This document shows, piece by piece, positions 61,928-64,000 of a DNA stretch of 64,000 bases (position 1 is its first letter; each line of letters begins with the position of its first letter). A model generated the notes under the pieces. That model was not told the origin of the DNA and ran no database searches. It saw nothing but the letters and a program-made list of their open reading frames with translations. A program made the position numbers and the translations under genes. This DNA comes from Flavobacteriaceae bacterium (GTDB lineage Bacteria; Bacteroidota; Bacteroidia; Flavobacteriales; Flavobacteriaceae): assembly GCA_026988395.1 (NCBI GenBank), contig JALSLI010000197.1, positions 1 to 64,000 of the forward strand, given 5' to 3'.

Positions 61928-62968
61928 CTACAAATCAAATCGTAAACCAAAAGAAACATTGTGTTGTCCGTTGTAATTATGTCTAAACAAATCGTTTAAA
62001 TCGTATTTTACATAAAAACTGGTGTCTTTATAACCAATTAATCCTTGTACACCATAAACAAACTTGTTTACGTTGTAATCTCCTTTTCGTTTATCTCTAA
62101 TGGTTTTTCCGTTTAATTTATATTTGAGAATTTGTTTGGATTTTAGATTAATTCCGGCAAATCCACCAAAACTAAAACGAAAAGTTCTATTACGATAAAA
62201 TATTTTTTTACCGTTTTTAATTTCCGGTTTACTAAAATCAGTTTCTACCATTATCGGAACCACCAATTGTACATTTTTAAAACGCGATTTTTTTAAATCA
62301 TAAGTAAAAGACTGTAATGTTGTTGTGTTACCCGAACTTACGTAGTATAGATTGTCTTTCAATCTAAGGTTGTTGTATCTAACCGAAAATCCGTAGTCGA
62401 TATAAAAAATCGGATTTTTTTTAAAAATCCGTGTTTTATAATTTGTTCCCAGTTCAAAGAAATATGATTTCCCAAAATAAAAAGGCATGTCTTGCATCGA
62501 ATTTATATTATTGCCTTGCATTACATTGTTTAATCCGAAAGCGTAAACAAAATAAGAGTAGGTACGTTTGTTTTTGTACTCGTATTTTTTGCCTTTTTCT
62601 TTACCTAATCTAATGCTTATTGTACGGTATTCTTGTTCTTGTTTAGTTTCGATTAATTTTTTGTGTACGCGATTTTCCATGGCAGTATGCAATTCTTTTT
62701 CTAATGCATCTACCTGTGTTTTGATGTTTTTTGCATGTTTGGTTACGGCTTCTTTCTTTAAAGTTTCGTATTCTTCTTCGGTAATAAGATCTTTGTTATA
62801 ATTTTTTTCAATCTCTCTAATTTCTTTTTTCATTAACGCTCGTTCGCTTGTGGTAATGGAATCAATTTTATACGAAATTTCTTTGGTTTTAGACTCTAAA
62901 TCTTGACTTAATACGCTTTGAACCAATCCAAATAAAAGCAATACGGTACTAATTATTATTCGTGTCAT
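61928..62968 (-). CDS. Predicted outer-membrane beta-barrel protein with coiled-coil N-terminus
   Basis: Signal peptide, charged helical region, alternating beta-strand C-terminus ending NVSFGLRFDL. Confidence 0.65.
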   Translation of the reverse strand: MTRIIISTVLLLFGLVQSVLSQDLESKTKEISYKIDSITTSERALMKKEIREIEKNYNKDLITEEEYETLKKEAVTKHAKNIKTQVDALEKELHTAMENRVHKKLIETKQEQEYRTISIRLGKEKGKKYEYKNKRTYSYFVYAFGLNNVMQGNNINSMQDMPFYFGKSYFFELGTNYKTRIFKKNPIFYIDYGFSVRYNNLRLKDNLYYVSSGNTTTLQSFTYDLKKSRFKNVQLVVPIMVETDFSKPEIKNGKKIFYRNRTFRFSFGGFAGINLKSKQILKYKLNGKTIRDKRKGDYNVNKFVYGVQGLIGYKDTSFYVKYDLNDLFRHNYNGQHNVSFGLRFDL

Positions 62969-62978
62969 TTTTTATAAT

Positions 62979-63674
62979 TTAATTGTTAGAAATATGGTTT
63001 TCAACTGCCTGTGCACCGGCAATTAATTTTTTAATAATTTTATTTTTTAAGGTATTATCTTCTTCGTTTTCCAGCGTATAAAGAATTTCACCGGTCTTAA
63101 TTTTAATTTTAAGATTCGTAGTGTCTTCTTGTATTAAATTTCTAAGTGAAGCAACTAAAAGTTTATTCATTTCGGCATCCGACAAAGGTGTTTTTTGTGG
63201 GTTATTCGCAACGATTATTTTTTCCTTATCGGAATTGTTTTTAGAAACATCATGTGTATCATTTTCAGGAAAGTTTTCTGTTAATTTCACCGTTTTTTTA
63301 ACGGAATATTTTTCCGGTTTAACCGTATTTTTTGATGCAACATATTTTTTATTTTTACCAATAATAGGTTTTTGCTTAATAGGTAATGCAAGCTTCTTTT
63401 TTGTTTTAGGTATAAGTGTCTTAGGTTGTTTTTTATCAACTGTAATTAAATTTTCTTTTTGTTTTATATTACTATGTTGTCTAAAAAAGATTGTCAATGC
63501 AATTAAAAAACCGATAAGCATACCGGTAATGGCAAAATATCTATAAAAAGTACTTTTTTTAGTATTTTGTTTTTGTTCCAATTTTGCATTTAAAACCTCC
63601 CATAATAACGGATTTGGCGTAATTTCTCTATTACGGAAATGTTCTTTTACCTTTTTTTCGATATTATTTTCCAT
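62979..63674 (-). CDS. Single-TM protein, candidate anti-sigma factor
   Basis: IEKKVKEHFRNREITPNPLLWEVLNAKLEQ, TM YFAITGMLIGFLIALTIFF; overlaps upstream ECF sigma gene. Confidence 0.6.
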   Translation of the reverse strand: MENNIEKKVKEHFRNREITPNPLLWEVLNAKLEQKQNTKKSTFYRYFAITGMLIGFLIALTIFFRQHSNIKQKENLITVDKKQPKTLIPKTKKKLALPIKQKPIIGKNKKYVASKNTVKPEKYSVKKTVKLTENFPENDTHDVSKNNSDKEKIIVANNPQKTPLSDAEMNKLLVASLRNLIQEDTTNLKIKIKTGEILYTLENEEDNTLKNKIIKKLIAGAQAVENHISNN

Positions 63675-64000
63675 ATTGTGATTTTTTATTTTTGAGGGAT
63701 TTCTTTATTTGCTGTTTAGCCTTTCGGTAACGTAATTTTGAAGCATTTTCGGTAATGTTTAAAATTTCGGCAATTTCTTTATGTTTGTATTCTTCGATAA
63801 CAAATAAGTTAAATACAAATCGTAATTCAGGTTTTAAAGCGTCTATTGCCACTTGTATTTTATCGGTATTTATTCTCTTTTGTGTTTCTTCTTCGGCTAT
63901 TGGTTTGTCTTTAAATTCATCTGTTATAAATGTGTTTTTTTTAATGCGTAAATACGAAATACATTCGTTTATCATAATTTTTCGTATCCAGCCTTCAAAA
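63664..64000 (-). CDS. ECF-type RNA polymerase sigma factor (5' end beyond window)
   Basis: FEGWIRKIMINECISYLRIKKN (region 2) continues to the window edge; region 4 LRFVFNLFVIEEYKHKEIAEILNITENASKLRYRKAKQQIKKSL. Confidence 0.9.
   Translation of the reverse strand, partial: FEGWIRKIMINECISYLRIKKNTFITDEFKDKPIAEEETQKRINTDKIQVAIDALKPELRFVFNLFVIEEYKHKEIAEILNITENASKLRYRKAKQQIKKSLKNKKSQYGK

Noticed and set aside
63121-63546. 141-aa plus-strand ORF opposite the putative anti-sigma gene
   Set aside because: Phe/Leu/Ser-rich antisense of a Lys-rich coding region; minus-strand gene has better context

Overview
The window is AT-rich chromosomal DNA that looks like Flavobacteriaceae/Bacteroidota. Support comes from TAnnTTTG-type promoters, T9SS sorting tails, PorP/SprF and PorW, a split ATP synthase operon, GGGP synthase and SufBCD. 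It is mostly housekeeping: metG, uvrC, icmF-type fused acyl-CoA mutase, map, panB, tail-specific protease, tatA, mnmD, ilvE, sufA-like/BCD, SNF2/SWIM helicase, atpB-E-F-H-A-G, porW, ahcY, GGGPS, tsf, rpsB, rpsI, rplM, RND transporter, and an ECF sigma cassette running off the right end. No rRNA, tRNA, CRISPR array or intact transposase was recognised. The most notable non-routine items are: (1) a ~1.2 kb accessory insert between icmF and a PLP decarboxylase gene, flanked by 65-bp direct repeats of the decarboxylase 3' end. It also carries a diverged icmF 3'-end fragment, an orphan double-glycine-leader bacteriocin-like peptide and a small companion ORF. (2) A cobalamin riboswitch upstream of two T9SS-secreted proteins, one of them DUF4465-like, suggesting a surface B12-acquisition module. 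(3) A promoter-hairpin-terminator unit with no ORF in a convergent intergenic region, a candidate sRNA. (4) A 44-bp perfect palindrome between atpA and atpG, plus another hairpin after atpE. All calls come from reading sequence and motifs; no database search was run.
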